A stretch of DNA of 18,845 bases from positions 1-18,845 of the forward strand of contig JAOUNW010000019.1 of assembly GCA_029880755.1 (NCBI GenBank), read 5' to 3'. The notes below the pieces were generated by a model. The model had not been told where the DNA came from. It saw nothing but the letters and a program-made list of their open reading frames with translations, and did not search any database. Made by a program: the position numbers and the translations under genes. Shown in pieces: positions 8,207 to 15,158 of this stretch. Position 1 is the first letter of the stretch. Each line of letters opens with the position of its first letter. The DNA comes from Gammaproteobacteria bacterium (GTDB lineage Bacteria > Pseudomonadota > Gammaproteobacteria > Acidiferrobacterales > SZUA-150).

Positions 8207-8271
8207 GCCTGAATTACTCCGATTGCCACCGAGATTTCGATTTCGTTTTTCGTTGTTCCCAAACGCTACCT

Positions 8272-8289
8272 TTGCCCTAATTGCCCTAA
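8272..8289. repeat. Perfect 9-bp tandem repeat next to FNR-like box
   Basis: TTGCCCTAA occurs twice in direct succession, six bases from the FNR-like box and upstream of the cytochrome operon start. It may be a recognition site for a second regulator or a chance duplication; sequence alone cannot decide. Confidence 0.5.
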
Positions 8290-8295
8290 TATTCA

Positions 8296-8309
8296 ATGAT
8301 CTATGTCAA
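8296..8309 (-). promoter_or_regulatory. FNR/ANR-like operator upstream of multiheme operon
   Basis: Read on the minus strand this is TTGAC-N4-ATCAT, matching 8 of 10 defined positions of the FNR consensus TTGAT-N4-ATCAA. Its centre is about 97 bp upstream of the ATG at 8206. It shares 12 of 14 bases with the box at 13714-13727 upstream of coxB. The FNR-type recognition helix of the adjacent regulator fits such a site. Whether it activates or represses cannot be told, because no clear -10 element was found at a standard distance. Confidence 0.6.
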
Positions 8310-8544
8310 TATTTTGCGGGCTTTATTTGGGGCACGCGTTTCCAGGCTGGCGACGCTCAACCGAGCTGCGATTTGGCCTCTCGCTGACTCAATAAGCTGT
8401 TGAATCATATAGGAGAGTCCGGGATGGGCCTATTCTGGTTAAAAGTGCACTAAAATACTACACAATTGAGTGTTGTAATCTGGTCTATAACATAGTAATG
8501 ATTCGGTCAATTTTTCTTACTAGGGATTAAAGTGGTGAGGTTTT

Positions 8545-9300
8545 ATGGTCTCCTGTGTTTGCCAAAATGATGATTGTCTCCTTTGCGAGGCCCATTTGTA
8601 TTCCGGGTTGAGCCCGGAGCATGTGTGCGATATCCGCGGGAAGATTGCCAAGAATTACTATGATGAGGGAGATATTATTTTCCAGCAGGGGCAGGAGGGC
8701 GACTATCTGCATATAGTTAGAGAAGGCATGGTCAAACTCAGTCTTTCCGATGCGGATGGGAATGAGCAAATTGTCGGTTTATGTCTGGCGGGGCATGTGG
8801 TTGGATTCGATGTCCTGGGCGACAGTAAACATACCTATACGGCGGAAGCGTTGACACCTGTTATGACATGCACCATCCGGCAGCCGGACATGACAAAGGT
8901 ATTTGCAGAGAATCCCATCGTTGCCCAGAAAACCATCCGGATGCTGAACCAGGAATTAGCATTTGCCCAAAATTTGATTCACATGTTGGGGCAAAAGTCA
9001 TCTGAAGAGAAGGTTGCTTTGTTTATTTTGTCATTGATCCCTCGTATTACCCAAACTCAGCTCCCTATAAAGTTGTTGTTACCCTTGTCGCGTAAAGAAA
9101 TGGCCCAGTTCCTCGGTTTGACTGTAGAGACCGTCAGTCGCCTGATCTCGGATTTCAAGAGAAGAGGTATTATTGAAACACCACGCGGTGAGCTTCATAT
9201 CCTCAATATCAAACCCCTTAAACAGATTGCCGGTATTGACTCTGTATCCGTAACTGATGGGTTGAAGAGCATGGTGCTCAATCAACAGGCCGCCATTTAG
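8545..9300 (+). CDS. Crp/Fnr-family transcriptional regulator, FNR-type DNA recognition
   Basis: The 251-residue protein has a cyclic-nucleotide-binding-like beta barrel (about residues 30-115), a dimerisation helix (about 120-150) and a C-terminal winged helix-turn-helix. The recognition helix GLTVETVSRL carries E195, S198 and R199, the residues that in E. coli FNR contact the TTGAT half-site. Cysteines at 4, 6, 11 and 14 lie at the N-terminus, and C109 aligns with FNR C122, the fourth iron-sulfur ligand. The N-terminal spacing C-x-C-x4-C-x2-C differs from the E. coli C-x2-C-x5-C, so oxygen sensing by a 4Fe-4S cluster is likely but not assured. A ribosome binding site GGTGAGG precedes the ATG. 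The gene is divergent from the multiheme operon, and FNR-like boxes flank both that operon and coxB. Confidence 0.92.
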   Translation: MVSCVCQNDDCLLCEAHLYSGLSPEHVCDIRGKIAKNYYDEGDIIFQQGQEGDYLHIVREGMVKLSLSDADGNEQIVGLCLAGHVVGFDVLGDSKHTYTAEALTPVMTCTIRQPDMTKVFAENPIVAQKTIRMLNQELAFAQNLIHMLGQKSSEEKVALFILSLIPRITQTQLPIKLLLPLSRKEMAQFLGLTVETVSRLISDFKRRGIIETPRGELHILNIKPLKQIAGIDSVSVTDGLKSMVLNQQAAI

Positions 9301-9319
9301 CCGGTTGCTGATTGAGTAT

Positions 9320-10048
9320 TTAGGCTCTGGCGAGCACCCATACCTCGCAGTATTTTACCCCTGCTTTTTTTAGGCAGGTCGCAATGGCTGATACGGTGCT
9401 ACCTGTAGTCATGACATCATCCACAACGGCTACCCGTTTTCCCCGCAATCTGGTTGCATCAGCCTTGAAGGCGCCTTGTACATTCTTTCTACGGTGTTTA
9501 AAGGAAAGTTCTGTTTGTGGAGGCGTGTCGATAGCACGCTTGAGAGCATGGCGGTCAATGGTCAGGTTCAGGTGCCGGGCCAATGGCTTAGCCAACTCAA
9601 GCGACTGATTGAAGCCTCGTTGGCGCAGCCGCCTGCGGTGCAGGGGAACCGGAAGCAAAAGCTCTACAGTCGGTCTGTCAATCTGCGAGGACAGGGTATT
9701 TGCCCAAAGATTACCCAACATACGAGCATTGGGCAGCTGGCGTTGATATTTAAGGCGATGGATAAGTTGATCAACGGGAAATTGATAGGGAAACAGGGTG
9801 CGAACCAGATGGTAGTCCGGGGGGTGAGCCTGGCAGACCCCGCACACCAAGTCCAATTGTTGGGCAAGATTCAGCGTATTGGCACAGCGTCGGCAGCGTG
9901 AGTCATGATTGCCGCCACCAATATAAGGAAGAAGCTTCTGGCAGGAGAGACATAAATCCTGCATTAGTGGCAGCGGTTCTGAACAAAAAGTACAGCGATT
10001 CCAGTACAAGAATTGCCTATATATTAATCTATTGTAAACCAATGTCAC
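9320..10048 (-). CDS. comF: ComF-family phosphoribosyltransferase-like protein
   Basis: The 242-residue protein combines N-terminal zinc-finger-like cysteine pairs (C19/C22, C33/C36, C52/C55, C69/C72) with a type I phosphoribosyltransferase fold. The latter shows the PRPP-binding motif VAVVDDVMTTGST near residues 206-218 and the family segment RGFNQSLELA. ComF (GntX) proteins are linked to DNA uptake in competent bacteria; the enzymatic reaction is not established. The start is uncertain. A GTG at 10048 is the longest option but overlaps the BirA-like operator. A TTG at 10009, five residues before the first cysteine, would match the shorter N-terminus of enteric homologues. It converges on the regulator gene with a 19-nt gap and diverges from bioF. 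Confidence 0.9.
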   Translation of the reverse strand: MTLVYNRLIYRQFLYWNRCTFCSEPLPLMQDLCLSCQKLLPYIGGGNHDSRCRRCANTLNLAQQLDLVCGVCQAHPPDYHLVRTLFPYQFPVDQLIHRLKYQRQLPNARMLGNLWANTLSSQIDRPTVELLLPVPLHRRRLRQRGFNQSLELAKPLARHLNLTIDRHALKRAIDTPPQTELSFKHRRKNVQGAFKADATRLRGKRVAVVDDVMTTGSTVSAIATCLKKAGVKYCEVWVLARA

Positions 10049-10064
10049 TGATCCATGTTGACAG
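10032..10064. promoter_or_regulatory. BirA-like biotin operator
   Basis: The left half TTGTAAACC is a perfect match to the Gram-negative BirA half-site. After a 15-bp spacer, the right half TGTTGACAG matches 6 of 9 positions of the expected GGTTTACAA. The right half overlaps the candidate -35 of the bioF promoter, where biotin-loaded BirA would block transcription. The left half falls inside the longest version of comF. The assignment uses known gammaproteobacterial BirA sites; binding is inferred. Confidence 0.6.
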
Positions 10065-10085
10065 ATACCAGGGAGCCGTTAAACT
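10058..10085 (+). promoter_or_regulatory. Candidate sigma-70 promoter of the bioFHCD operon
   Basis: A perfect -35 TTGACA at 10058-10063 is followed, after 16 bp, by TAAACT (10080-10085), which matches 4 of 6 bases of the -10 consensus. The predicted transcript start would be about 60 bp upstream of the bioF ATG. Confidence 0.5.
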
Positions 10086-10155
10086 GCTGCCTCTTAATTT
10101 CCTCCAGCATGTATACCTTGACTCCGTTGCCGTTGGCGAGCGCTATTTTTTCCAA

Positions 10156-11313
10156 ATGACTAATTTACAGCAACGATTGGCCCATCGGCAGCAACAACAC
10201 CTGTTCCGTGACCGTCAGACGAGCGAAGCCGGGCAGGGTGTTTATATAAGGATAGGGTCCCAATCGTTTCTAAATTTTAGTAGCAATGACTATCTCGGTT
10301 TGGCCGCTGATCCCCGGGTGAGCTCCGCCTGCCAAAAAGGCATGGAAAGGTACGGCGTTGGTGCTGGGGCGTCACACCTTATTACTGGCCACACGGCGGC
10401 CCATCATCACTTGGAAGAGGAGCTGGCGCAATTTGTTGGCGCTGAAAGGGCATTATTGTTTTCTACCGGCTATATGGCGAATCTGGCCGTTGCCTCGGTA
10501 CTGTTGGGGCGGAAGGACATATTATTTGAAGATAAATTAAATCATGCCTCGTTGCTGGACGGCGCCAGACTGTCGGCAGCTACTATCAAACGCTACCCCC
10601 ATAGTGATACCGCGAGGCTGGCATCATTGCTGGAGACCGCGCCGTCTTCTTGTCAAAAAATGATCATGAGTGATGGCGTCTTTAGCATGGATGGTGATCT
10701 GGCGCCTGTGACCGAATTGAACAGTATGGCGTCACGTTTTAATGCCTGGTTATTGATCGATGATGCTCACGGTCTGGGAGTTGTGGGGGCTACCGGTGGT
10801 GGTTCCTATGAATTATCAGGGCTCAAGGTGTCCGGCAACAGGATATTAATGGGTACGTTAGGTAAAGCCTTAGGAACCTTCGGTGCTTTTGTTGCCGGCG
10901 ATAGCGACATTATCGAGCTGCTGATACAGGAAGCACGCACCTACATCTATACCACCGCCTTACCTCCATGCCTGGCCGAAGCAACTCGTGAGAGTCTGCG
11001 CATCGTTCGTCAGGAACCCGAAAAGCGAGACCATCTACAGAAACTGATTACTGCTTTTCGTCGTGGCGCTGAAGAACTGGGGCTGAGTCTTATGTCTTCA
11101 GAAACAGCCATTCAACCTATGGTGTTGGGTGACAGTGAACGCGCTTTGCAAGCCAGTAACAGTTTGCGATCCAAGGGTATTCTGGTTAGTGCCATTCGTC
11201 CACCGACTGTGCCGGTGGGGACAGCGCGTCTGCGCATAACGTTGTCTGCGCTGCATGATATGTCTCATGTAGCGAAACTTCTGGAAGCATTGGCAGAAAT
11301 ACCGACGTCATGA
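10156..11313 (+). CDS. bioF: 8-amino-7-oxononanoate synthase
   Basis: BioF condenses pimeloyl-ACP (or -CoA) with alanine to give 8-amino-7-oxononanoate, using pyridoxal phosphate. From the ATG at 10156 the product is 385 residues, the usual family length. Visible features are FLNFSSNDYLGLA near 38-50, the cofactor aspartate and histidine in LIDDAHGLGV (near 200-209), and the Schiff-base lysine K237 in GTLGKALGTFGAF. The frame is open further upstream to 9898, but that extension runs antisense to comF and has no BioF-like sequence. There is no strong Shine-Dalgarno sequence. It is the first gene of a bioF-H-C-D operon and overlaps bioH as ATGA; in many relatives bioB comes before it, but not here. 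Confidence 0.96.
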   Translation: MTNLQQRLAHRQQQHLFRDRQTSEAGQGVYIRIGSQSFLNFSSNDYLGLAADPRVSSACQKGMERYGVGAGASHLITGHTAAHHHLEEELAQFVGAERALLFSTGYMANLAVASVLLGRKDILFEDKLNHASLLDGARLSAATIKRYPHSDTARLASLLETAPSSCQKMIMSDGVFSMDGDLAPVTELNSMASRFNAWLLIDDAHGLGVVGATGGGSYELSGLKVSGNRILMGTLGKALGTFGAFVAGDSDIIELLIQEARTYIYTTALPPCLAEATRESLRIVRQEPEKRDHLQKLITAFRRGAEELGLSLMSSETAIQPMVLGDSERALQASNSLRSKGILVSAIRPPTVPVGTARLRITLSALHDMSHVAKLLEALAEIPTS

Positions 11314-12095
11314 CGATTTTTTTTGAGCAGCATGGCAGTGGTAACGATATTGTCCTGATTCATGGCTGGGGCATGAATGGCCACGTATGGCAGCCCATCA
11401 TTGATGTTATGGCACGCCATTATCGTGTAACGGTGATTGATTTTCCCGGGCATGGGCGTAGTCGGGATTATTCAGGCAGTTACAGTTTGCGGACTGTTGC
11501 CGAGCAGATCGCCCAGGTTGCGCCACCGCAAGCCACATGGGTGGGTTGGTCCCTGGGTGGTATTGTAAGTATGGAGGCTGCGTTGGCCTGGCCTGATGCA
11601 GTCAAAGGTCTTGTTCTGGTCGGCACTACGCCCAAATTTGTACAGTCGACAGACTGGCAGGATGGAATGCCCCCGGAGTTGTTGAATAGTTTTTCCGGGG
11701 ATTTGAGTAGTAATTATAAGCAGACATTGACTCGATTCTTGAGTCTGCAGTTGGGGGATGACCGGGAGTTCCGTCAAATTGCAAAAGTCCTGCGCCAGCA
11801 GATTTTCCAGTATGATGCGCCAGACCAGAAGGCATTGTTGGGTGGATTGAAGCTGCTAAAAGAGTCTGATTTGCGAGCACGGTTAATCCAGATAACGCAA
11901 CCGTCATTGGTGGTTCACGGTGACAGAGATCGCGTTGTACCGGAGGGGGCGGCTCGCTATTTGGCGGATAAGATTCCTGATAGTGGCTTGCAAATTTTTT
12001 CCGGTGTTGGACATATCCCATTTTTGGCGCAGCCCAAGAAATTCATGAGTCATGTGGATGAATTTTTTCAAACCCGGGTAATGGCTAATGTATAG
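11310..12095 (+). CDS. bioH: Pimeloyl-ACP methyl ester carboxylesterase
   Basis: BioH hydrolyses the methyl ester of pimeloyl-ACP, ending the BioC-started elongation cycle that makes the pimelate chain of biotin. The 261-residue alpha/beta hydrolase shows the early HGWGMNGHVW oxyanion region and the nucleophile elbow GWSLGG with S81. The remaining triad members are D207 (in HGDRDRVVP) and H235 (in GVGHIPF), almost the same numbering as the E. coli triad S82, D207, H235. Its ATG overlaps the bioF stop by four bases, and its end overlaps bioC by eight bases, indicating translational coupling. Confidence 0.95.
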   Translation: MTIFFEQHGSGNDIVLIHGWGMNGHVWQPIIDVMARHYRVTVIDFPGHGRSRDYSGSYSLRTVAEQIAQVAPPQATWVGWSLGGIVSMEAALAWPDAVKGLVLVGTTPKFVQSTDWQDGMPPELLNSFSGDLSSNYKQTLTRFLSLQLGDDREFRQIAKVLRQQIFQYDAPDQKALLGGLKLLKESDLRARLIQITQPSLVVHGDRDRVVPEGAARYLADKIPDSGLQIFSGVGHIPFLAQPKKFMSHVDEFFQTRVMANV

Positions 12096-12954
12096 CTTGA
12101 GTAAACGCGCCCTTCGTCGGAGCTTTGAACGTGCCGCTCACGGGTATGATCACTCGGCAGCACTGCAGCGAGAGGTGGGTGACCGGCTTTTGGACAGGCT
12201 GGCATTGATTAAAACATTTTCTCCCCAGATCATCGCTGACCTGGGGTGCGGAACAGGGTATTGCCTGAATCGATTGCACAAGTTGTATCCTGAGGCATCG
12301 CAGGTCGGTGTTGATATTGCTTTATCGATGCTTGAAGTGGCGGCATCCGTGCCCGGTGATACATGTCATAGGAGTCTGCTGTGTGCCGATACAGAGGTTT
12401 TGCCATTACAGGATGGTTCCGTCGATTTGCTTGTTTCCAATTTGACACTGCAATGGTGTAACCCCGTTGAAATGTTTAGCGAGTGTTATCGTGTCTTGCG
12501 CCCGGGTGGCCTGCTGTTATTCACAACCTTTGGTCCGGATACATTAAAGGAGTTAAAGCAGGCCTGGGCCACAATAGACCCCAATCCCCACGTACATGAA
12601 TTTATCGATATGCATCACATCGGTGATTTTTTGGTGCAGGGTCAGTTTTCTGATCCCGTGGTCGATGCAGAGATATTAACGCTTACCTATGAAAGTGTGC
12701 CGGCAATGTTGAGGGATCTAAAGGGCATTGGCGCAACCAATGCGATACATCAGCGACAACGTGGGCTTATGGGTAAGAACAGGTACAGGGAGTTTTCTCT
12801 TGCCTATGAAAAACTGGCGTTGGGGGACAGGATACCCGCGACCTATGAAGTCATTTATGGCCATGCCTGGCGACTGGCAGGTCAGGATACGGCGAAAGAT
12901 CAAGCAGGAGTGAGTGTCGTTCCTGTTAGTGCAGTTGGCAGATACCGGCCGTGA
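12088..12954 (+). CDS. bioC: Malonyl-ACP O-methyltransferase
   Basis: BioC methylates the free carboxyl of malonyl-ACP, disguising it so that fatty acid synthesis can extend it toward pimeloyl-ACP. The 288-residue protein has the BioC-type N-terminus (KRALRRSFERAAHGYDHSA), the SAM-binding motif ADLGCGTG near residues 50-57, the acidic motif VGVDIALSML, and the post-motif LVSNLTLQWC. Length is slightly above the E. coli enzyme (about 251), with the extra residues mainly at the C-terminus. It overlaps bioH at its start and bioD at its end (GTGA). Confidence 0.95.
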   Translation: MYSLSKRALRRSFERAAHGYDHSAALQREVGDRLLDRLALIKTFSPQIIADLGCGTGYCLNRLHKLYPEASQVGVDIALSMLEVAASVPGDTCHRSLLCADTEVLPLQDGSVDLLVSNLTLQWCNPVEMFSECYRVLRPGGLLLFTTFGPDTLKELKQAWATIDPNPHVHEFIDMHHIGDFLVQGQFSDPVVDAEILTLTYESVPAMLRDLKGIGATNAIHQRQRGLMGKNRYREFSLAYEKLALGDRIPATYEVIYGHAWRLAGQDTAKDQAGVSVVPVSAVGRYRP

Positions 12955-13652
12955 GCGACCGTAAAAAACCGGCCTGGTTCATTACGGGAACCGATACAGG
13001 CGTGGGCAAGACACTGGTTGCCGCCGGGCTCATGCGAGCATTGCACAAAGAAGGACTGACCGTTGCTGGCATGAAGCCCGTCGCATCAGGTGCATTTGTT
13101 ACCAATGCCGGATTGCGCAATGCCGATGCCAAAATGCTTAGGGACGTGGCCGATATAAAATGTAATTATGAAACAGTAAATCCATATGTCTTTGAGCCGC
13201 CCATTGCCCCTCATATTGCAGCAGAGCTTGCCGGTGTTTTTGTTGACCCGGAAAGAATACGGCAGGAATTTCAAACACTGGTAGGCCAGTCGGATTGTGT
13301 CGTGGTCGAGGGGGTAGGGGGCTGGCTGGTTCCATTGGCGCCACATTTTACCCTCGCGGATCTTGTGGTTGAGCTAGACCTACCTGTCATTATGGTCGTG
13401 GGCATGCGCCTTGGTTGTATCAATCATGCATTACTGACAGCGGAGGCCATTATTCAGCGCGGTCTGGTTCTGTCAGGCTGGGTAGCCAATCAGATTGATC
13501 CTCACTTTTCCTGTTTGAGCGAAAATCTTTCGGCATTGGAACGGCGGATACCCGCCCCTTGTATCGGGGTATTACCCTATATACGGGGCGATTCCCGGAA
13601 TCCTGAGCAAATTGCCGGCAAAATTAATATTCGACCCCTGCGTTGGGAATAA
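12951..13652 (+). CDS. bioD: Dethiobiotin synthetase
   Basis: BioD closes the ureido ring of dethiobiotin from 7,8-diaminopelargonate, CO2 and ATP. The 233-residue product starts with GTG at 12951, overlapping the bioC stop as GTGA. It shows the P-loop GTDTGVGKT (residues 13-21), the active-site lysine K42 in AGMKPVASG, and the conserved VVVEGVGGWLVPL segment near 101-113. It is the last gene of the biotin operon. About 340 bases separate it from coxB, and no terminator hairpin with a T-run was seen directly after it. Confidence 0.95.
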   Translation: MSDRKKPAWFITGTDTGVGKTLVAAGLMRALHKEGLTVAGMKPVASGAFVTNAGLRNADAKMLRDVADIKCNYETVNPYVFEPPIAPHIAAELAGVFVDPERIRQEFQTLVGQSDCVVVEGVGGWLVPLAPHFTLADLVVELDLPVIMVVGMRLGCINHALLTAEAIIQRGLVLSGWVANQIDPHFSCLSENLSALERRIPAPCIGVLPYIRGDSRNPEQIAGKINIRPLRWE

Positions 13653-13713
13653 TTGGTTGATCAGGGTATTCGCTGGTTATTTTAATTTTTTATATCCCCA
13701 TTGCCCCTTAATT

Positions 13714-13727
13714 TTGATCTAGATCAT
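13714..13727 (+). promoter_or_regulatory. FNR/ANR-like box 1 upstream of coxB
   Basis: TTGAT-N4-ATCAT matches 9 of 10 defined positions of TTGAT-N4-ATCAA and is itself almost fully palindromic through its CTAG centre. It resembles the box ahead of the multiheme operon. The likely ligand is an FNR-type regulator such as the one encoded at 8545-9300. Confidence 0.65.
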
Positions 13728-13799
13728 GTTGCCTAAAACAAAAATAAGGCAGGCAGTTGCAGCCCCTGGGTTCATTATGATAGTTTCGCCCGCGATCTT

Positions 13800-13813
13800 T
13801 TGATGTATGTCAA
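13800..13813 (+). promoter_or_regulatory. FNR/ANR-like box 2 upstream of coxB
   Basis: TTGAT-N4-GTCAA matches 9 of 10 consensus positions. Its segment TGATGTATGTCAA differs from 8297-8309 (the cytochrome-operon box, plus strand) at one of 13 bases. It lies 86 bp downstream of box 1. If transcription starts near 13788 it would sit in a repressing position, but the start is not known. Confidence 0.6.
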
Positions 13814-13992
13814 AAAATCCGGGAATTACCGACTTGTTTGGTAGGTTGTTAGGAGGAAGCAATCTCTGAGGCCAAACAGTGAGGCGATTCATCGGGCATG
13901 AAGATTAAGAATCCGTGGGGGGTGGTAGTTGTTCCACCATCCAACACAAAAATAAAACAAGTTAATTTTTTTTAGAACCCCGGGAGATAAGC

Positions 13993-15132
13993 ATGTCCAT
14001 AAGTTCCCTGCATAGCCTCAAGGGCGTTTTTCAACGCCTGGGTTTGATACTGGCAGCAACGTTTGTGCCTGGTATCGCTGCAGCTGAGTATGCGTTAAAT
14101 TTTCAGCGCCCTGTTACCGAAATCGCCGGTGACTTGCTCGAACTGCATAATCTCATCACGCTGATTGTAACGGTGATTATGATCATCGTTTTTTGTGTGA
14201 TGTTTTATTCTATATTGATGCACCGTAAGAGTCGGGGTCATCAGGCCGCCACTTTCCATGATAATTCCACATTGGAAGTGATTTGGACCGTGGTCCCGTT
14301 TTTGATTCTAGTGGCGATGGCTATTCCTTCTACAGCGACCCTGTTGAAGATGGATGATACCAGTGGCTCGGAGATGACCGTGAAAATCACGGGATATCAA
14401 TGGAAATGGAAATATGACTATCTGGATCAGGATGTCAGCTTCTTTAGCTCGCTTTCCACCCCGCAGGATCAAATCAACAACAAGGCCGATAAGGGCGAGA
14501 ATTATCTTCTTGAAGTGGATAATCCTATCGTATTACCAGTGGGTAAAAAGATCCGCTTTCTGGTGACTGCGAATGACGTGATCCACGCTTGGTGGGTACC
14601 GCAACTGGGTGTCAAGAAAGATGCTATCCCGGGGTATGTTAACGAAATCTGGACCAAGATTGACGAACCCGGTACTTACCGTGGCCAGTGCGCTGAGCTT
14701 TGCGGGAAGGACCACGGATTTATGCCCATTGTGGTTCAGGCTGTGAGCGAAGACGAATTCAATAAGTGGGCTAGTGTGCAGAAAGACAAGATGGTCGCCG
14801 CCCAGGCGGGTGCTGGTAAGACTTGGACAAAGTCTGATTTGGTTGCCCGCGGTGAAAAGGTTTACGGACAGTCTTGTGCAGCTTGTCATGGGCCTAGCGG
14901 TGCCGGCGTACCGGGTGTATTCCCGGCTATGACCGGAAGCAAGATCGCAACCGGACCCGTGGCAGATCACCTGAATATTGTTATGAACGGAAAAGCTGGT
15001 ACAGCGATGACTGCATACAAGGGCCAGCTTAATGATGTTGATCTGGCTGCTGTCATTACCTTCGAGCGCAATGGTCTCGGAAATAATACCGGCGATGTTG
15101 TCCAACCTTCCCAGGTTAAAGCCCTGCGATAA
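13993..15132 (+). CDS. coxB: Cytochrome c oxidase subunit II with fused cytochrome c domain
   Basis: Subunit II receives electrons at its binuclear CuA centre and passes them to heme a in subunit I. The 379-residue protein has a signal-like N-terminus, two membrane helices (about 53-75 and 95-117), and a cupredoxin domain with CuA ligands H198, C233, E235, C237, H241 and M244. A C-terminal cytochrome c domain follows with CAACH (C295-H299) and probable axial Met339. The fused heme domain makes this a caa3-like architecture, also seen in Pseudomonas-type aa3 oxidases. GGGAG upstream supports the ATG. It is the first gene of the cox operon, after a regulatory leader carrying two FNR-like boxes. 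Confidence 0.96.
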   Translation: MSISSLHSLKGVFQRLGLILAATFVPGIAAAEYALNFQRPVTEIAGDLLELHNLITLIVTVIMIIVFCVMFYSILMHRKSRGHQAATFHDNSTLEVIWTVVPFLILVAMAIPSTATLLKMDDTSGSEMTVKITGYQWKWKYDYLDQDVSFFSSLSTPQDQINNKADKGENYLLEVDNPIVLPVGKKIRFLVTANDVIHAWWVPQLGVKKDAIPGYVNEIWTKIDEPGTYRGQCAELCGKDHGFMPIVVQAVSEDEFNKWASVQKDKMVAAQAGAGKTWTKSDLVARGEKVYGQSCAACHGPSGAGVPGVFPAMTGSKIATGPVADHLNIVMNGKAGTAMTAYKGQLNDVDLAAVITFERNGLGNNTGDVVQPSQVKALR

Positions 15133-15158
15133 GAATTCAGGTTTAGAGGAGACTAATT

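Larger units (their letters stand above)
8207..8544. other. Divergent intergenic region between cytochrome operon and regulator gene
   Basis: This 338-base gap separates the divergent cytochrome operon and Crp/Fnr regulator gene. It contains an FNR-like box at 8296-8309, a 9-bp tandem repeat at 8272-8289 and an inverted repeat GACTCAA/TTGAATC (8386-8392 and 8400-8406, one mismatch). Before the regulator lies a weak promoter candidate with TATAAC at 8486-8491, without a clear -35. GGTGAGG at 8534-8540 is the ribosome binding site of the regulator gene. No convincing small coding frame was found. Confidence 0.7.
13653..13992. other. Regulatory gap between bioD and coxB
   Basis: This 340-base region holds two FNR-like boxes (13714-13727 and 13800-13813) and a good -10 candidate TATGAT at 13776-13781 without an obvious -35. 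It also has AGGAGG at 13851-13856 with no usable start codon at normal distance, and a small hairpin GGTGG/CCACC (13921-13925 with 13934-13938). GGGAG at 13982-13986 is the coxB ribosome binding site. If the TATGAT is used, the coxB leader is about 200 nt long and the two boxes would lie roughly 67 bp upstream and 20 bp downstream of the start. No convincing gene is present. Confidence 0.6.

Noticed and set aside
8207..8296. Longer first octaheme gene starting at TTG 8296
   Set aside because: It would add 30 residues before the signal peptide and run through the FNR-like box and tandem repeat; the ATG at 8206 has GGAG upstream.
8386..8406. Inverted repeat GACTCAA/TTGAATC as terminator or operator
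   Set aside because: It has one mismatch, no T-run and does not fit a known consensus strongly; kept only as a note in the intergenic entry.
8499..8510. TGAT-N4-TCAA ahead of the regulator gene as a third kind of FNR box
   Set aside because: The spacer is one base shorter than FNR sites need, so autoregulation through it is doubtful.
9898..10155. N-terminal extension of bioF
   Set aside because: It is antisense to comF, crosses the predicted bio promoter and operator, and does not look like a BioF N-terminus.
13899..13976. 25-codon open frame (MKIKNPWG...) before coxB as a leader peptide
   Set aside because: There is no ribosome binding site at proper distance and no regulatory codon pattern; probably chance.
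14533..15105. 190-codon open frame on the minus strand opposite coxB
   Set aside because: Coding evidence for coxB (CuA ligands and heme motif) is decisive and the antisense product resembles nothing known.
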